Shown one piece after another: positions 34,551-46,502 of a stretch of 64,000 nt of DNA (position 1 is its first letter; each line of letters opens with the position of its first letter). This DNA is from Branchiostoma belcheri. Taxonomy: Eukaryota > Chordata > Leptocardii > Amphioxiformes > Branchiostomatidae. The notes under the pieces are model-generated. The model saw only the letters and a list, made by a program, of their open reading frames with translations, ran no database searches and was not told the origin of the DNA. Position numbers and translations under genes: made by a program. Location of the stretch: contig NW_017802935.1 of assembly GCF_001625305.1 (NCBI RefSeq), positions 3,020,163 through 3,084,162 on the forward strand, written 5' to 3'.

Positions 34551-35961
34551 TCAAATTCCTATGACTTGTAGTTATAAAGTTGAAACACTTTCAGCAATCT
34601 CAGTATCAAGGATAAAAATCTCAAGGTACCTGAAGGTGCATGGGTCAAAAGCGACCCCTAATAACTCCTTCCAATTACTGCAGGAATGGTCGCACCTTTG
34701 TAATTCTCTCATCAAAGATTTTTTTTCTATGATGAGGCAAGAATTTCAAAATTGGTCGCAGGAAAAAAGCCATACATTAAAAAAAACACCTCTTAATCTG
34801 TCATATTATTTCTGATATTTCTGTATTTTTTATATGTCTGGGTCACATTCCTACCTAGTAATTGAGTATAAATGTCTACCCCGAAATGAAGCCACCCCCC
34901 CCCCAGCCTAAATGACCCAGACAAACTGCAAATTCCTGGGGATGCTCCATTTCACTCTACTAATAATAGCAGTTCACAGGTAGTGTAGAGAGCAATGAAA
35001 AGTGTTTACTTTGGACTTTAGGAGCAGGTATTCCACATCCACAAAGTGCACCACCCCCCTGACATGAGACGTGGTAGGTCCCTGAAACTTGACTCCCCAC
35101 TCTTCACAACTGAAACGTTACCTGCCCTTGCAACCTGACTGAAAAGCCGCTTCTTAACTGCATTAAGGCAGGTAAGCAACTAACAGGTCACTTTCTTGAA
35201 TTTTTCAGTCTTTGTTCTTTTTTCAGTGTTTTGCCGTTAGCAAATGTTGGTGGGCAAGTGTGTTTTAAGTCTTACGAACTCTCAATTTGTTTATGAGAAT
35301 ACAGCAGTACACAGTACATGAGTGAAAGTACTAGACATACTGGCCGTATATTGTTACCAAAGGACCAAAACCTTTCTACTTACTAAAACAAGCACCTCTG
35401 TTGAGGAAGGTTTTCCTTTACAGACTTTTTTCCTTCACATGCAATAACACTGCATGTCATATACTACAGAGTGCACCTAGATATTGTTTTTCAGTCATTA
35501 CACAACTCATGGAATCATCATGATCTTAACCTTATAATTTTTGAAAACATTTCCTACAAATCTACAGCTACAGGTGATTACCTCAGAACCAGTATTAGGA
35601 AGGCAGCTGGAAAAAGTCAAACCGTTATGGTTTTGCCAGTCATATCGCTTGCAAATTTCAAAATGTTGGTCAGAGTCAAGCATCCTTCACACCAACAGCT
35701 GCAGTAAAGAGAGGGGTTGAAAGAGGGGCGGGGCCATGTTACTTCCCTGTTGAAAGGTAGCAGACAGCAAACCAGTAGTTCAGGATAGGCCGATTGCCAT
35801 GTACTAGGGCTTTATGCATGGTTTGTAAATACATTCTATTTGTAGTTTGATAGACTACTTAGTATTTTACGCTTCCCATTTCTCTTTTATAGCAATGACA
35901 TTTTGCAAAAAAACGAATAATATTTTAAAACATTTCTTACTCCCTTTCATTTGCTGTCACA

Positions 35962-37830
35962 GCACGAAAACAGACATTTAAGCAAACTTTCCGCAATATG
36001 TAAAGAGGTATTAAAGGTAGAAAAATATTTAAGTTGACTTTACGATTCGTAAAGGCCACTGAAAGGCAAATTCCGCCTTTCCGTCACCTTTCAGCGCACT
36101 TAAATACGACGTAAATATATATAGACATTTAAGCAAACTTTCCGCAATATGTAAAGAAGTATTAAAGGTGGGAAACTATTTAAGTTGACTTTACGATTTC
36201 GTAAAGGCCTCTGAAAGACAAAGTCTGCCTTTCCGTCACCTTTCAGCGCGCTTAAATACGACGTAAATGTATACAGACATTTAAGCAAACTTTCCGCAAT
36301 ATGTAAAGATGTATTAAAGGTGAGAAAATATTTCAGTTGACTTTACGACTTCGTAAAGGCCTCTGAAAGGCAAATGTTCCGTTTCGTAGCTTTTTTTTAA
36401 CGTCTAACCATGCTCCAAATGACAAATACGAGTTTATCGCCCACCCGGCTTCGCACTTTCATTTTCCTATATTTGTGAAGCATGACAAAACTTACATTCC
36501 TTTTATGTCCTTCGCGTGAACTTACAAAGTATCCATATGCAGACACCCAATGAGGAACGTGTCATGTGATAGGGCGGTACCCAATGGGATACAACACAGC
36601 GAGGTTTAAATCTACCGGACTCAACTTATTTTAATGGCATCTATTTCGAAGACACGTCGACCCTCCATCTAATTGAGACATTGTGGCTGAAGTTCAGAAT
36701 CTCGTGGAGCGAGGAAAGGCAAAAAATGGTTCGAATATGTTGAAATTGGTGGAGGCCAAGTCGCAAAGAATCCAGGGGCTTCGGTAGCAGCGGCGACGAC
36801 AACACGACTCTCGGCCCGGCTCGGCCCGTCTGACAACAGCCAGGAGGACGGAGGAGAAATCTTTTACAAAACGCCGTATACGAGGGAGCTGATCAAATAT
36901 ATGTTTGGAGATACAAGTAGTCAATTCCTTGTATTGGTGAGCTTAGTTGAGGAAAGTATTATTTTGAACTGTTTTCATTATACGTAATCTGCAGCTTGGG
37001 AGGGATACGTAATGTGACAATATAGTATGAGCTAACATCTTGTTCTAAAACAATTTATTAAGAATCGTTGTATTTTGTATGTTTTACTCAATAAATTGTT
37101 CTCATATCATATTTGTTTCTGTCATCATATTCACATATACCGACGTATGTTAAGGTTATGCACAGATTCAAATGTTCGGAAAGGCAACTTAAAGCTTATA
37201 ATTGTCCGTAAACAGTGCTTAAAGAAATAGTTTACAAAGCCTTTACGGACATAAAAGGTGTGTAAAGGCACCGCTAAAGTGAAAATACGTATCTTTCCAG
37301 TACTACGGAAAGGGCACGTAAAGACAATGTTTACGAGGGACTTAAAGGCAGCTAAAAGACCTCTTAAATTTTAAGTAAACGCATGCTTTCCGACCATAAA
37401 AGGACCGTAAACAATGCTTAAAGGAATAGTTTACAAAGCCTTTAAGGACATAAAAGGTGCGTAAAGGCACCGCTAAAGTAGTGCAAATACGTATCTTTCC
37501 AGTAGTGCGGAAAGGGCACGTAAAGACAATGTTTACGAGGGACTTAAAGGCAGCTAAAAGACCTCTTAAATTTTAAGTAAACGCATGCTTTCCGACCAAA
37601 AAAGGACCGTAAACAATGCTTAAAGGAATAGTTTACAAAGCCTTTAAGGACATAAAAGGTGCGTAAAGGCACCGCTAAAGTAGTGCAAATACGTATCTTT
37701 CCAGTAGTGCGGAAAGGCCACGTAAAGGCAATGTTTACGTACACTGAAAGGTGCCGGAAAGGTGCGTAAAGATGGAAATTACGCCGCCTTTAAGCACGAT
37801 TTAAGCATGCTTAAATATCGTTTTTCGTGC
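35962..37830. mobile_element. Candidate DNA transposon with TAAAGG-rich subterminal arrays
   Basis: The left end GCACGAAAACAGACATTTAA is mirrored by the right end, which reads inward GCACGAAAAACGATATTTAA. Left subterminal DNA has three ~152-bp tandem copies (35971, 36122 and 36276). Right subterminal DNA has three ~199-bp copies (about 37204, 37404 and 37603). Both arrays are full of TAAAGG/CCTTTA hexamers. The ~740-bp middle is unique and contains a promoter-like and open segment. Arrays of short motifs beside TIRs are typical transposase-binding regions. No full transposase is visible and a target-site duplication is not clear. Confidence 0.65.
36691..36936 (+). CDS. Open segment inside the transposon, unknown product (possible exon)
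   Basis: An 82-codon plus frame runs from just after a TGA to a donor (TTG|GTGAGC). It encodes stretches such as WFEYVEIGGGQVAKNPGAS and GEIFYKTPYTRELIKYMFGD. It has no ATG in frame before the conserved-looking part, so it would be an internal exon or use an upstream acceptor. Two CCCAATG boxes lie ~100 bases before it. No family recognised. It may be a transposase exon, a captured host fragment, or chance. Confidence 0.25.
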
Positions 37831-38666
37831 CGTGTGTATCAGTGCTCTTTTTTAAAACTCATGAGTGATCACATTTTTTCACTAGGCTAATACAAATTAT
37901 AGCTGCTGCACACTACACTTTTTAGGGCTCAGGACTTGCACCTGTTTCACGAGGGGCAAACCACTCAGTTACAGGATAATCCCCAGTAGTGTAGACATAG
38001 TGCAGCAAGTGTTTGTTTCCACACAATGTCTTTCAACTTGACAAAAATAACCACCATTGTGCACAGTATAGAAACCTACATCCAATCTCCAAATACATTG
38101 AAGCTAAGGTTCTGGCTTGTTTTGTATGGTTTTGCAGTAATTTTCTATGTCTTTACAGCAATGACAACATTTGTTTTCTAGGAAGGCGAATAGACAAAAT
38201 GCTCACTACTAGAAAGACCAATGCAATGTACAGTAAGGTCATAAATTTCTACTTGTAGATGAGCTAAACTCCACAGGAAGCCGAGTCTGTCAGTTTTTAT
38301 TGTTGATGGTCTTGTACACAATTAGATGTATAAAATTACCAACCTTGAACTATATTGTGGATTGTCAGCAACAGCATGAACAGCACTGTGTTCACTGATA
38401 TCCAAGGAAGACTTGCTCATCTGAAAAACAGCATCATCAAATCTACAATGTCAGCATTTTGTTTCTTTCTACTCACACCAAATATGGTCACAGATCTTAC
38501 CCCAAGTAAACAATATGGTTCGTCTTACAGCAAAACCAGCACTTCGTGAAGGACATTGTCTCAAATTTCCCTGTTTTCCACATTAGTAATCAGTTTTATT
38601 ACCTTGGGGAAAGATTAGCTTCGTCCTTGGACACCTTACACCGGATATGTCGTAAGGAGCCTGATC

Positions 38667-38763
38667 TATAAAGGAAAGTCAGACTTTTTTGTCTGCATTA
38701 CAGAGGCAACTGTACAGGCTGGGGTGAGCTGTGTGCATCCAACTGAATAGAAGTGAATCAAAG
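38667..38763 (+). promoter_or_regulatory. TATA box and non-coding first exon of two-CUB gene
   Basis: TATAAAG at 38667-38673 is followed by a ~65-base leader ending at a donor (CAAAG|GTAATA at 38763). The acceptor would be TTTTTTCCAG at 40562, 17 bases before the CUB-gene ATG. The layout mirrors that of the Link gene upstream. Confidence 0.45.
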
Positions 38764-40579
38764 GTAATATTTTTCAATGAATTCAGACTTTGTGAACTCA
38801 CTGAATATAGGCAGGAGTTTTATACATGTAACATTTTGCATGTCTTTTTGTCTCATAAGCTAACATACCAGAAGTTACTACACGTATAATTCTTCATCAT
38901 CATAGTATCTGAAGAATAATGCTGATCATGACATTTCTACAGAACATGTTGTTAGGACTTTTTGTCCTGGGCTAGTTTAATCTATTGTCTATATTTGTAA
39001 AACATTTAAAGTATTTTGTAAGTTCAGAGAGTGGGGTTAATGTTGTTGAAAACACCAGTGTGGGTCCAAAACACCTGTTGCGTGTACATGTTGTTTTGAG
39101 GTTGGTCAGAGCCAGCATTTATACCCAACACCCGTGTCGTGACAGTTGCTTTGTGTGCGGTGAGTCTCAGGTGCATCCAGGTGTATCATCTTCAAATGTA
39201 CAGGTCTTACCTCAGGTTTTAACAGTGAGAATTTGAGTAAATGTACAGTCAATGCATTGGTCTATTTAAGATTAAACTTTCCTCTGATAGTAACTGCATC
39301 ACTACCATCTTTATAAGAATACATTTGCAAATGCCTCGCTTGTTTTTGATGTAATATATTTCAATGTAAGCTACTATAATAATAGTGAGTCGGTTAGCGT
39401 GAACCTCTCCATAGAGGATTGTTAGGGCTGTTTCAAAAACTACAGAGGGGAAAGTAGAAGCAAGGGTAGACCATCTGCATTGAAATTCTCTCTCGAAAGG
39501 ATATGGAAAAGCCCTAAAGTACTTTATGGTGTTTTTGGCAAAGAATTAGTTAGTATTGTGTGTCAAACTGTATCCATTACATCTGGGTCTTTTCATGGTT
39601 AAATATGGTTACTTGTAACAGACATAACAAAGTATTGGGTTGTCAGAATTTTTTTTGTCATTTGCTACTACACTGACACTACCATATTTAAGCTTTTCAT
39701 TGCAAAAATTTTCATTGATGTGATATAAAAAATGCAAATAACAGAGAACAATAAAAGAGTTGTAATAGAAGCAAAACAACATGGGAAAGTTGTGGGGAAA
39801 TACAGAAGGGTCACAGAAGAATTACAAATCTACTGCTGCTACAAAAACTATATTTTGTCACTTTTTTGGTGCCTCTCCTCCTAAAAACCATTCCCAAAGG
39901 TTGGAAATATTTACAGTTTGCCGGTTTCTGACCCCAAAATCCGCTATTTAGAGTCCCGAGGTTGAATAGAAAATCCTTGAACCGTCGCCGGTGTTGTTGT
40001 CGGTCACCCCTGGACAGATGAGAGCCACTTGTCGTGCTTTTGTCTCCTTTGTGTTCCTAACGGTCTACTGTAGCATCAGAGTGGTGCTGGGTTACCAGAC
40101 ACTAATCATCTACATGTAGGTCTGGGAGGGACTGTCCACAATTCATGTTTTCAGGGGTTGTGGTACATTTTTGTACTAGTAACAATCAAAAACAGTTCGC
40201 TGTGAATTCATTATTCTGTGTCTGGAAATTTTTCTGCTTGGTCTGAGGCAGAGTACACACTTCCATGTTATCAGAATTTCAAAAATTTGTTCCTATTGAC
40301 ATACCGGTGATGTAGACTGAAATTATGTTTTATGATGCACTTTTTTTATATTATGGTGACTAATATGAAATGTGTTTCTGTCAGTAAATCAATTGCGGAT
40401 CAAATACCAATTTAATGTCCCACGATTTTGAATATTGCAACTTGCATATTCAACAATCGAGATGCAAACAAATACAATGATCATTTAATTGCAATATGTG
40501 TATTAGAATCATGTATGCATCAAAATGAAAGATATGTATATATAATGTAATGTTTTTTCCAGTTTCTGCAGAGGACAAA

Positions 40580-42082
40580 ATGGGAGTTGCCGATACAACT
40601 TTGACAATTTTTCTGCTCTTCTTCTTGGCTTATCCTGCCTCCAGTGCAGGTAAGTTTTCAACTCCGTCATTGAAAAAAAATTCATGTTTCTTTTTTACAA
40701 TACATTCCATTATCATAAGAGTTTCCTTTTAATTATTGAAACAGGCTGTTGAAACTGACCAGAATGCCATAAGTGGTCAACTTACACTCCTATAACATTA
40801 AATTAAGAAATTCAATTCAATCACACAGTCTATGTTTCTGAGTTGCCATCTCTAATGTCATTTATGGGCCACGGGAAATAATTTCCCACACATCTCGGTA
40901 ACTTTTCTCTACTCATATTACTCAGACTCTTTCCCAGAGTGCGGTGGTTCTCTAACATCAGACCATGGCGTCATCACGTCTCCCGACTACCCCGCCCCCT
41001 ACCCCACCGACTCAGACTGTACCTGGAACATCACCGTACCTCAAGGTCACGTCGTGCTCTTGACCTTTGACCGCATCGACCTCAACCCCTTCCCCGACGC
41101 GCCGGAGAAATGTTACCTGCACATGATCGAAGTTTACAACGGCACTGACCAGGCTGCGAACCTGATGGGTAAGCTAGAATTCTTAACTCTTTACAAGTCA
41201 GAGTACAATTTATAATTATAAGATATAAGGGTAAGAAGAACAATAATCTTAGGAAATATCTCCCAAAATGCTGTATGTATTTTCAAATTTTACTGAATCA
41301 ATGTGGCATCTCCTGTGAGTCTTGTTTGTTTCGATATTGATTGCCTTACACATCAGCAAACAATTAATTAACAAGAAATTTATAATTTACATATTCAACA
41401 ACAATTTATAGATAGCTGTGATGAATTTCTGACCAATAAGGTACAAAAATGTAGACTCTTGTAATTGAAAGATCACCAATTTGTCTTATTTTTGCTCATC
41501 TTTATTTGAAACATTTTGTAATCTTGTATTTTGTTATGTTTTACTCTTGTTTAATCTATATTCTATGTTCTAGAGTACAATTTGGGAATATATTTTTGGG
41601 AATAAATATTAAGTTAATACTGCTTAACAAATTGACTCAAACTAATCCCATGATGGAAAAATGTTATGATTGACAGGTAGGTTTTGCGGGCAGACTCCGC
41701 CCCCTGCGATGATGTCAGGAGGTGAGGTCATGACCGTGAAGTTCCTGTTGAACAGGTGGCAAAGGAACGACGAACTCTTCACCGGTTTCTCCGCTTCATT
41801 CCAGGCAGTCCAACCTGGTAAGTTACCAGGCACCAATGCCAAAACATGAGGATCAAAATTTTACCTAATTCTTGAGCCTGAATTCTTTCTTTCCTAGTAA
41901 AGTGTCAGCATTTTTAGCTTTCGTCTGCTCCCCACAATTTGCTACCTTTCGTCCACTCCCCACAATATTCTACCAGCCAAGAGAAGAATCATAAAAACCT
42001 TCTGATCAGTATTTTTGTGCCAGCATTTATTGAACCTGGCTTTTATTACCTTCGCCAAGAAGGTTATGTTTTCAGAGGCGTT

Positions 42083-42113
<31 letters not shown>

Positions 42114-45100
42114 CTGTAAACACGATAACTTGAGAAGGCTTAAATGGACTGACTTGATATTTGGTAGTTGGGTAGGTCTTGATGAGACCTCAAAATGATT
42201 AGATTTTGGGCCCCCTGGCGGCTTGTCATGGTACTGCAGCAGAACTTCCGGTTTTGATATCTCATGATACAGACAAGCTAGGGTAACCAAATTTGGATGG
42301 TAGATAGCTCTTGTGCTGGGGATAAAGTGACATGAGTTTGAGCCCCCTTGTTGCTTGCTCTAGAACTGCAGGGGGGGTTAAAGGACAAATGTTTAAAGGA
42401 GGATAACTCAAGAACCGATTGATGGATCATCGTGAATTTTGGTATGTAGGTAGCTTAAGTAATGCTTGACATAATGACATTACAATTATGCAAATATGAA
42501 TGTAATTTGCATAATTAATGAGGAAATTCTCTAAATCAGCTGCATTCCATTATTGGAAGTCCAAGCTTGTAACATATGTTATTAAGAACGAGAGAAACAC
42601 AGGCAGATATTGATTATGCAAATGAAGACTTAATTTGCATAATTAATGAGAAAATGTTATAATTGCATGGTGGTAACTGCCTGGAATTTCATACTTGGGG
42701 TGTTTGAAAGTTAAGTGAAGGTGAACATAATTAAACATAACTTACTCAAATATGGACCACATTTGCATAATTTATGAGGAAATGCTATGATGCCATTCTT
42801 TGTTAAGATAAGACTGTCTTTTGGTGTAGAATATGATCAACAGATATAATTCATGCAATTGAGGATCCTATTTGCATAATCAGGGGGATTAATATATAAT
42901 TTCTTATTCATAAAGGCTAACTTCATTTGGCGAAGGTATGAGATCGTGGAACTCTAGTTAAGATTGGATTTTGGGCTGCTGAATGTCAAACTTTACGAGA
43001 AACTGGACATTAAATGCTTTGAAAGAATCATTTCATAATCATTCTAAATTGATATACTGCATTATCTTCCCATAAAATGCAATGTTGAACTTAATGCGCA
43101 AAAAAAAAACTCAACAGATTTGGGAAGTTACTTGTCATGAGTAACTTGTTTTTGGCTTTTCTTATTACCTAGATGTCTAACCTTTACTGACTATATAAAA
43201 TATGTTTCCTTTGTGTTTAGAGCTGAACTCAGGCTGTGGGAACCTGGCCCTTCTGACCAGCCCGACTGGGACACTAGCCTCGGTTAACTTCCCAACAAGC
43301 TACAGCAGTGGTGCTGCCTGCAAGTGGGAGATAGTCGGCACTAATGTCACCCTCTCCTTCCACAGCTTTCAGGTAATAACTGTGGGGATACTTTGTGTTA
43401 AGTGTGAAAGCATTTTATATTGTGATAATCCCTGAGCATTGTAAATATTGAACAGTGCGTTTTATATCTAAAGGTATTCGGTAAAAATGCTAATCTATCA
43501 TGGACTACAATGTAATGTAAAACAAGTAAGAATTGTACTTTTTGGTATACTTAAGTATACCGCAGTGGGCAGAAAAAAATTAGTTTTGGCCCCCTTTAAG
43601 TGTCTTAAGTGTTGAGAAATTCCATCAAAGGCTCACTGTGCTTAAAAATAAATGACTTTTCTAGAATTGCTGTAAAATGTAATTTTATATTAAGCTGTTA
43701 CATTTTGTTCACAAATGAAATTGTTGGGTATTAAAGTTATCTTAAAAGGTGTCAATTTGTCTTATCTGCTGTTCCGTTCTTGTTACTCCCTCCCCAGGTG
43801 GGACAAACGTGGGCAAAGGTTGAACTTGTATTTCTTTAGATTGCCTAAAGAAATGATGACTTAACAAAGAGTAAAAGGTGTCAATTTGTCTTATCTGCTG
43901 TTCTGTTCTTGTTACTCCCTCCCCCAGGTGGGCGGCCCTTTCAGCGATTGTTCTGGGAACACCAATGACTACCTGGCCGTGTACGAGGCTTCCAGGGGCA
44001 GAAAATCACTCATAGGTAAGCTCTAGTCAGTCATCAATAAAACGTCTTGCGTTCAAATCTTTTTATAAAAATTTGGTCACTTAAGATCTTTAAATTGAAT
44101 TTAATTAAAGAAAATTAAATTTTCAACACATACTGATCAATAATATGTTAAAATTTTCGGTCAGTTAAGCCCATCATATTAGCACAACACAAGTCAACCA
44201 TTTGGGAATATGTCAGCAGGGTGTATTCAGGGGTCAAATTTGACTCAAATTTAACTCAAATCTGTTTTGATTTGGGTAGGTGTGGCCTAAATCTGGCCAG
44301 ACTGCTCCCAAACAACAAGGTTGGCTGGTGCCAGGTGGTAATGTTGGGGGAAGGTCCTAGGAAATTTGTACAGGGGCTTAACTTAACACTGGGTACATGA
44401 AAATCTCATTGGTTACTTTGCTTTTCTTTGCCCTAATTGTTGCAGGTACGTACTGTGGGTGGAACAAGCCTGTCGACATCCACACTGACGGGTCCATGAT
44501 TGTGGAGTTTATGTCAGATGAGACTCTGAACGACATGGGCTTCTTCGCCACTTATACAGGTAAGACAAATGTAGACCAACTAAGTATTTGACGTAGTACT
44601 ACATATTTATTAATCTCAATGATAAATTATGACAACCATCTGGTATAATATGATACAACACCATTTAAGGTTAGTTGAAACTTTTCACCTGCCCAAAACC
44701 CGTAATGTAATATTGTGCATAGCACTTTGAGGGAAGGTCTCATATAAGGTCTATTTTGCCTATAGGCCATAAATGTATAGTTTGTGTGGGGAAAGATAAT
44801 GTCAGTGCAACAGGCAAAATTCTGATGCAACATTGACCAAACAGCCAACGAAAACTGAAAATCTGGGTTTTACATTCAATTACATTCTACTAAGTTGAAC
44901 ATGCTACCTCAACTTCCATGATTACAATAATATTACATTACATAGAAATTAAATTGCAATATTTGTTGTTAACAGCGACTGTTCCCGACCCTACCGAACG
45001 CCCCACGATAATTGGCGAGGAAGGTGGACCGTGGGGGAACGAGACTTCAGCTGGAGTTCAAGTCACCGTCAGAGAGCTTACACTTCTCAGTTCCCTCATG

Positions 45101-45118
45101 CTAGCTCTCAATCTTTAG
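40580..45118 (+). CDS. Two-CUB-domain secreted or GPI-anchored protein
   Basis: Seven coding exons join in frame: 40580-40649, 40926-41168, 41677-41817, 43221-43372, 43928-44015, 44446-44559 and 44976-45118, giving 316 residues. A signal peptide (TLTIFLLFFLAYPASSA) leads into CUB1 (CGGSLTSDHGVITSPDYPAP, CTWNITVPQGHVVLLTF, RFCGQTPP, FTGFSASFQ) and CUB2 (CGNLALLTSPTGTLASVNFP, CKWEIVGTNVTLSF, DYLAVYEA, TYCGWNKP, GFFATYT), each with four cysteines in CUB spacing. CUB modules bind proteins or glycans extracellularly, often with calcium. A short Pro/Gly linker follows, then a C-terminus LTLLSSLMLALNL directly before the stop. With the small residues NETSAG upstream this could be a GPI-attachment signal, but it is short and lacks proof. 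A CA/TG microsatellite and an 892-bp element lie in intron 3. Confidence 0.8.
42047..42938. mobile_element. Inverted-repeat element in CUB-gene intron 3
   Basis: TACCTTCGCCAA at 42047-42058 is mirrored by TTGGCGAAGGTA at 42927-42938. The left end continues GAAGGTTATGTTTTC into a GT microsatellite (about 42087-42112). The interior has repeated phrases such as TTTGCATAATTAATGAGGAA, three or four times. No ORF. A non-autonomous element of ~892 bp is the simplest reading. Confidence 0.7.
43747..43927 (+). repeat. Duplicated 3' splice-site region, CUB gene
   Basis: AAAGGTGTCAATTTGTCTTA through CTCCCTCCCCAGGTGGG occurs at 43747-43803 and again at 43875-43931, 128 bases apart. The downstream copy provides the acceptor of the coding exon. 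The upstream copy is a near-identical decoy whose use would add a frame that stops after about a dozen codons. Confidence 0.8.
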
Positions 45119-45787
45119 TTTATTGCGCAGAATCTTTCGATATCATGTACTGTGTGTACAATAGTGAGCTACAACTTGCATCAGATTTTTAGTATTTAGT
45201 AAATTGTTTTCCCACTCTTTGTGTGTATATAGTATTTGAATGTCTTGTTTGCATGTATTTTGTACTAGATGTCTATTTTCTTCAGAATCTATTTTCTAGT
45301 AAGACTAATATATTGATAGATATTGAAAAGTTGATATCAAATGTTTGAATCAGTCAACAAGACTTAAAAACCACACTCAACTCATTCCTTGTAGTAGACC
45401 ATAAAATTGTATTGAACATTAAACAATAAACAAATATATTTTCAGTATCATACTAACTTTAAGTACCATATACTTAATGTGCCCAACCCATGGCTAATAT
45501 GCTCACTCAGGCAGTTGTTTTTCTACAAAAATCTAAAACGGAAACTCTAAATTTATTTTACATGTTCTGATTCAGAACTCATTCCTTAAAACCTCAAACA
45601 CAGGTTAGCACATTAAGTATTTTAAATCTTTGAAGTATGGATACAGTGTCTGATTTTGTTTAATGATCTATTTTGAAGACTAATTTTACAATTGAACAAA
45701 CCTAGAAATTGTGTTGTATGACCCCTACGTCAGGTTGCAGTGAATTCAATTTAACTTAACACTTTAGTGTAATGTAGAACTGAACTG

Positions 45788-45793
45788 AATAAA
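45788..45793 (+). terminator. Candidate poly(A) signal of two-CUB gene
   Basis: AATAAA lies about 670 bases after the stop, followed by A/T-rich and then T-rich sequence. An earlier AATAAA near 45425 could give a shorter 3' UTR. Confidence 0.4.
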
Positions 45794-46341
45794 GAAATAT
45801 TTTACAAATTGCAAATGCTCAGAAATTTTTTTTTCATTTCATTTTGCTCCACAGGAACATACGTAGTTACATAACAATTATATCATTACATGTACTTTAC
45901 AATCAGAGCTTAATGTAATTACATCCACAGATTTCACAAACATTTGTACATAATTGCTCTACTTTTTCAGGCATTTTCAAAACATGTCTGTCATCTGAGT
46001 CAGTAGCTGTCTCCAGCTGTCTCCAAATGTTTATCTTTGGACCAACACTTACTTTCTGGCCAAAGTCTTCATTCCATTCAATGAACTGAAACTGTTTCCT
46101 AATGTCCATACGATTCAGCACAACATTTCTCCCAGCATCACCACAACACTTTTCCTTCTTTGACACTAAGTTTTGGTAGCCTGTCTGCTAACCTTCCTCA
46201 GGCCTGAAATGACTTAGCAGTCTCAAGGTGGACTGTTGACAACTATTTGTTACTCTTCGGAGTTGTATAATCACTTAACTGCGGCAGTTGTTGAATTTTG
46301 AAGGGAGATCTTTGGAATTGCCTAGTAGGTTGTTTTGTGCC

Positions 46342-46502
46342 TTATTGCTGTCCAGAGTGTAGTTGTGATGGTTCGGAAATGTTTTGAAGTTCATCCTTAA
46401 TATCAGTGTAGCTATGATGCTCAGAAGGGTTAGAAATATCTTGAAGTTCATCCTTAATATCAGTGTTACAGTAAGTATGAGGGCCAGAAATATCTTCATC
46501 CT
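46342..46502 (-). pseudogene. Frameshifted continuation of LRR-receptor repeat tail
   Basis: Directly after the LRR-receptor stop, another frame encodes further copies of the same tail repeat (DISGPHTYCNTDIKDELQ, then DISNPSEHHSYTDIKDELQ and NISEPSQLHSGQQ) to a TAA at 46342-46344. Comparison with the upstream repeats indicates two extra bases near 46493-46502 relative to the repeat consensus. Either the allele or assembly carries a frameshift that shortens the tail by about 55 residues, or the array has decayed beyond a new stop. Confidence 0.6.

Larger units (their letters stand above)
33562..40562. other. Stretch between Link and CUB genes
   Basis: Apart from the 41-bp minisatellite, the 35962-37830 element and the CUB promoter region, this stretch holds AT-rich DNA with short frames of no recognised family. 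The Link-gene 3' UTR should occupy its first few hundred bases. Confidence 0.45.
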
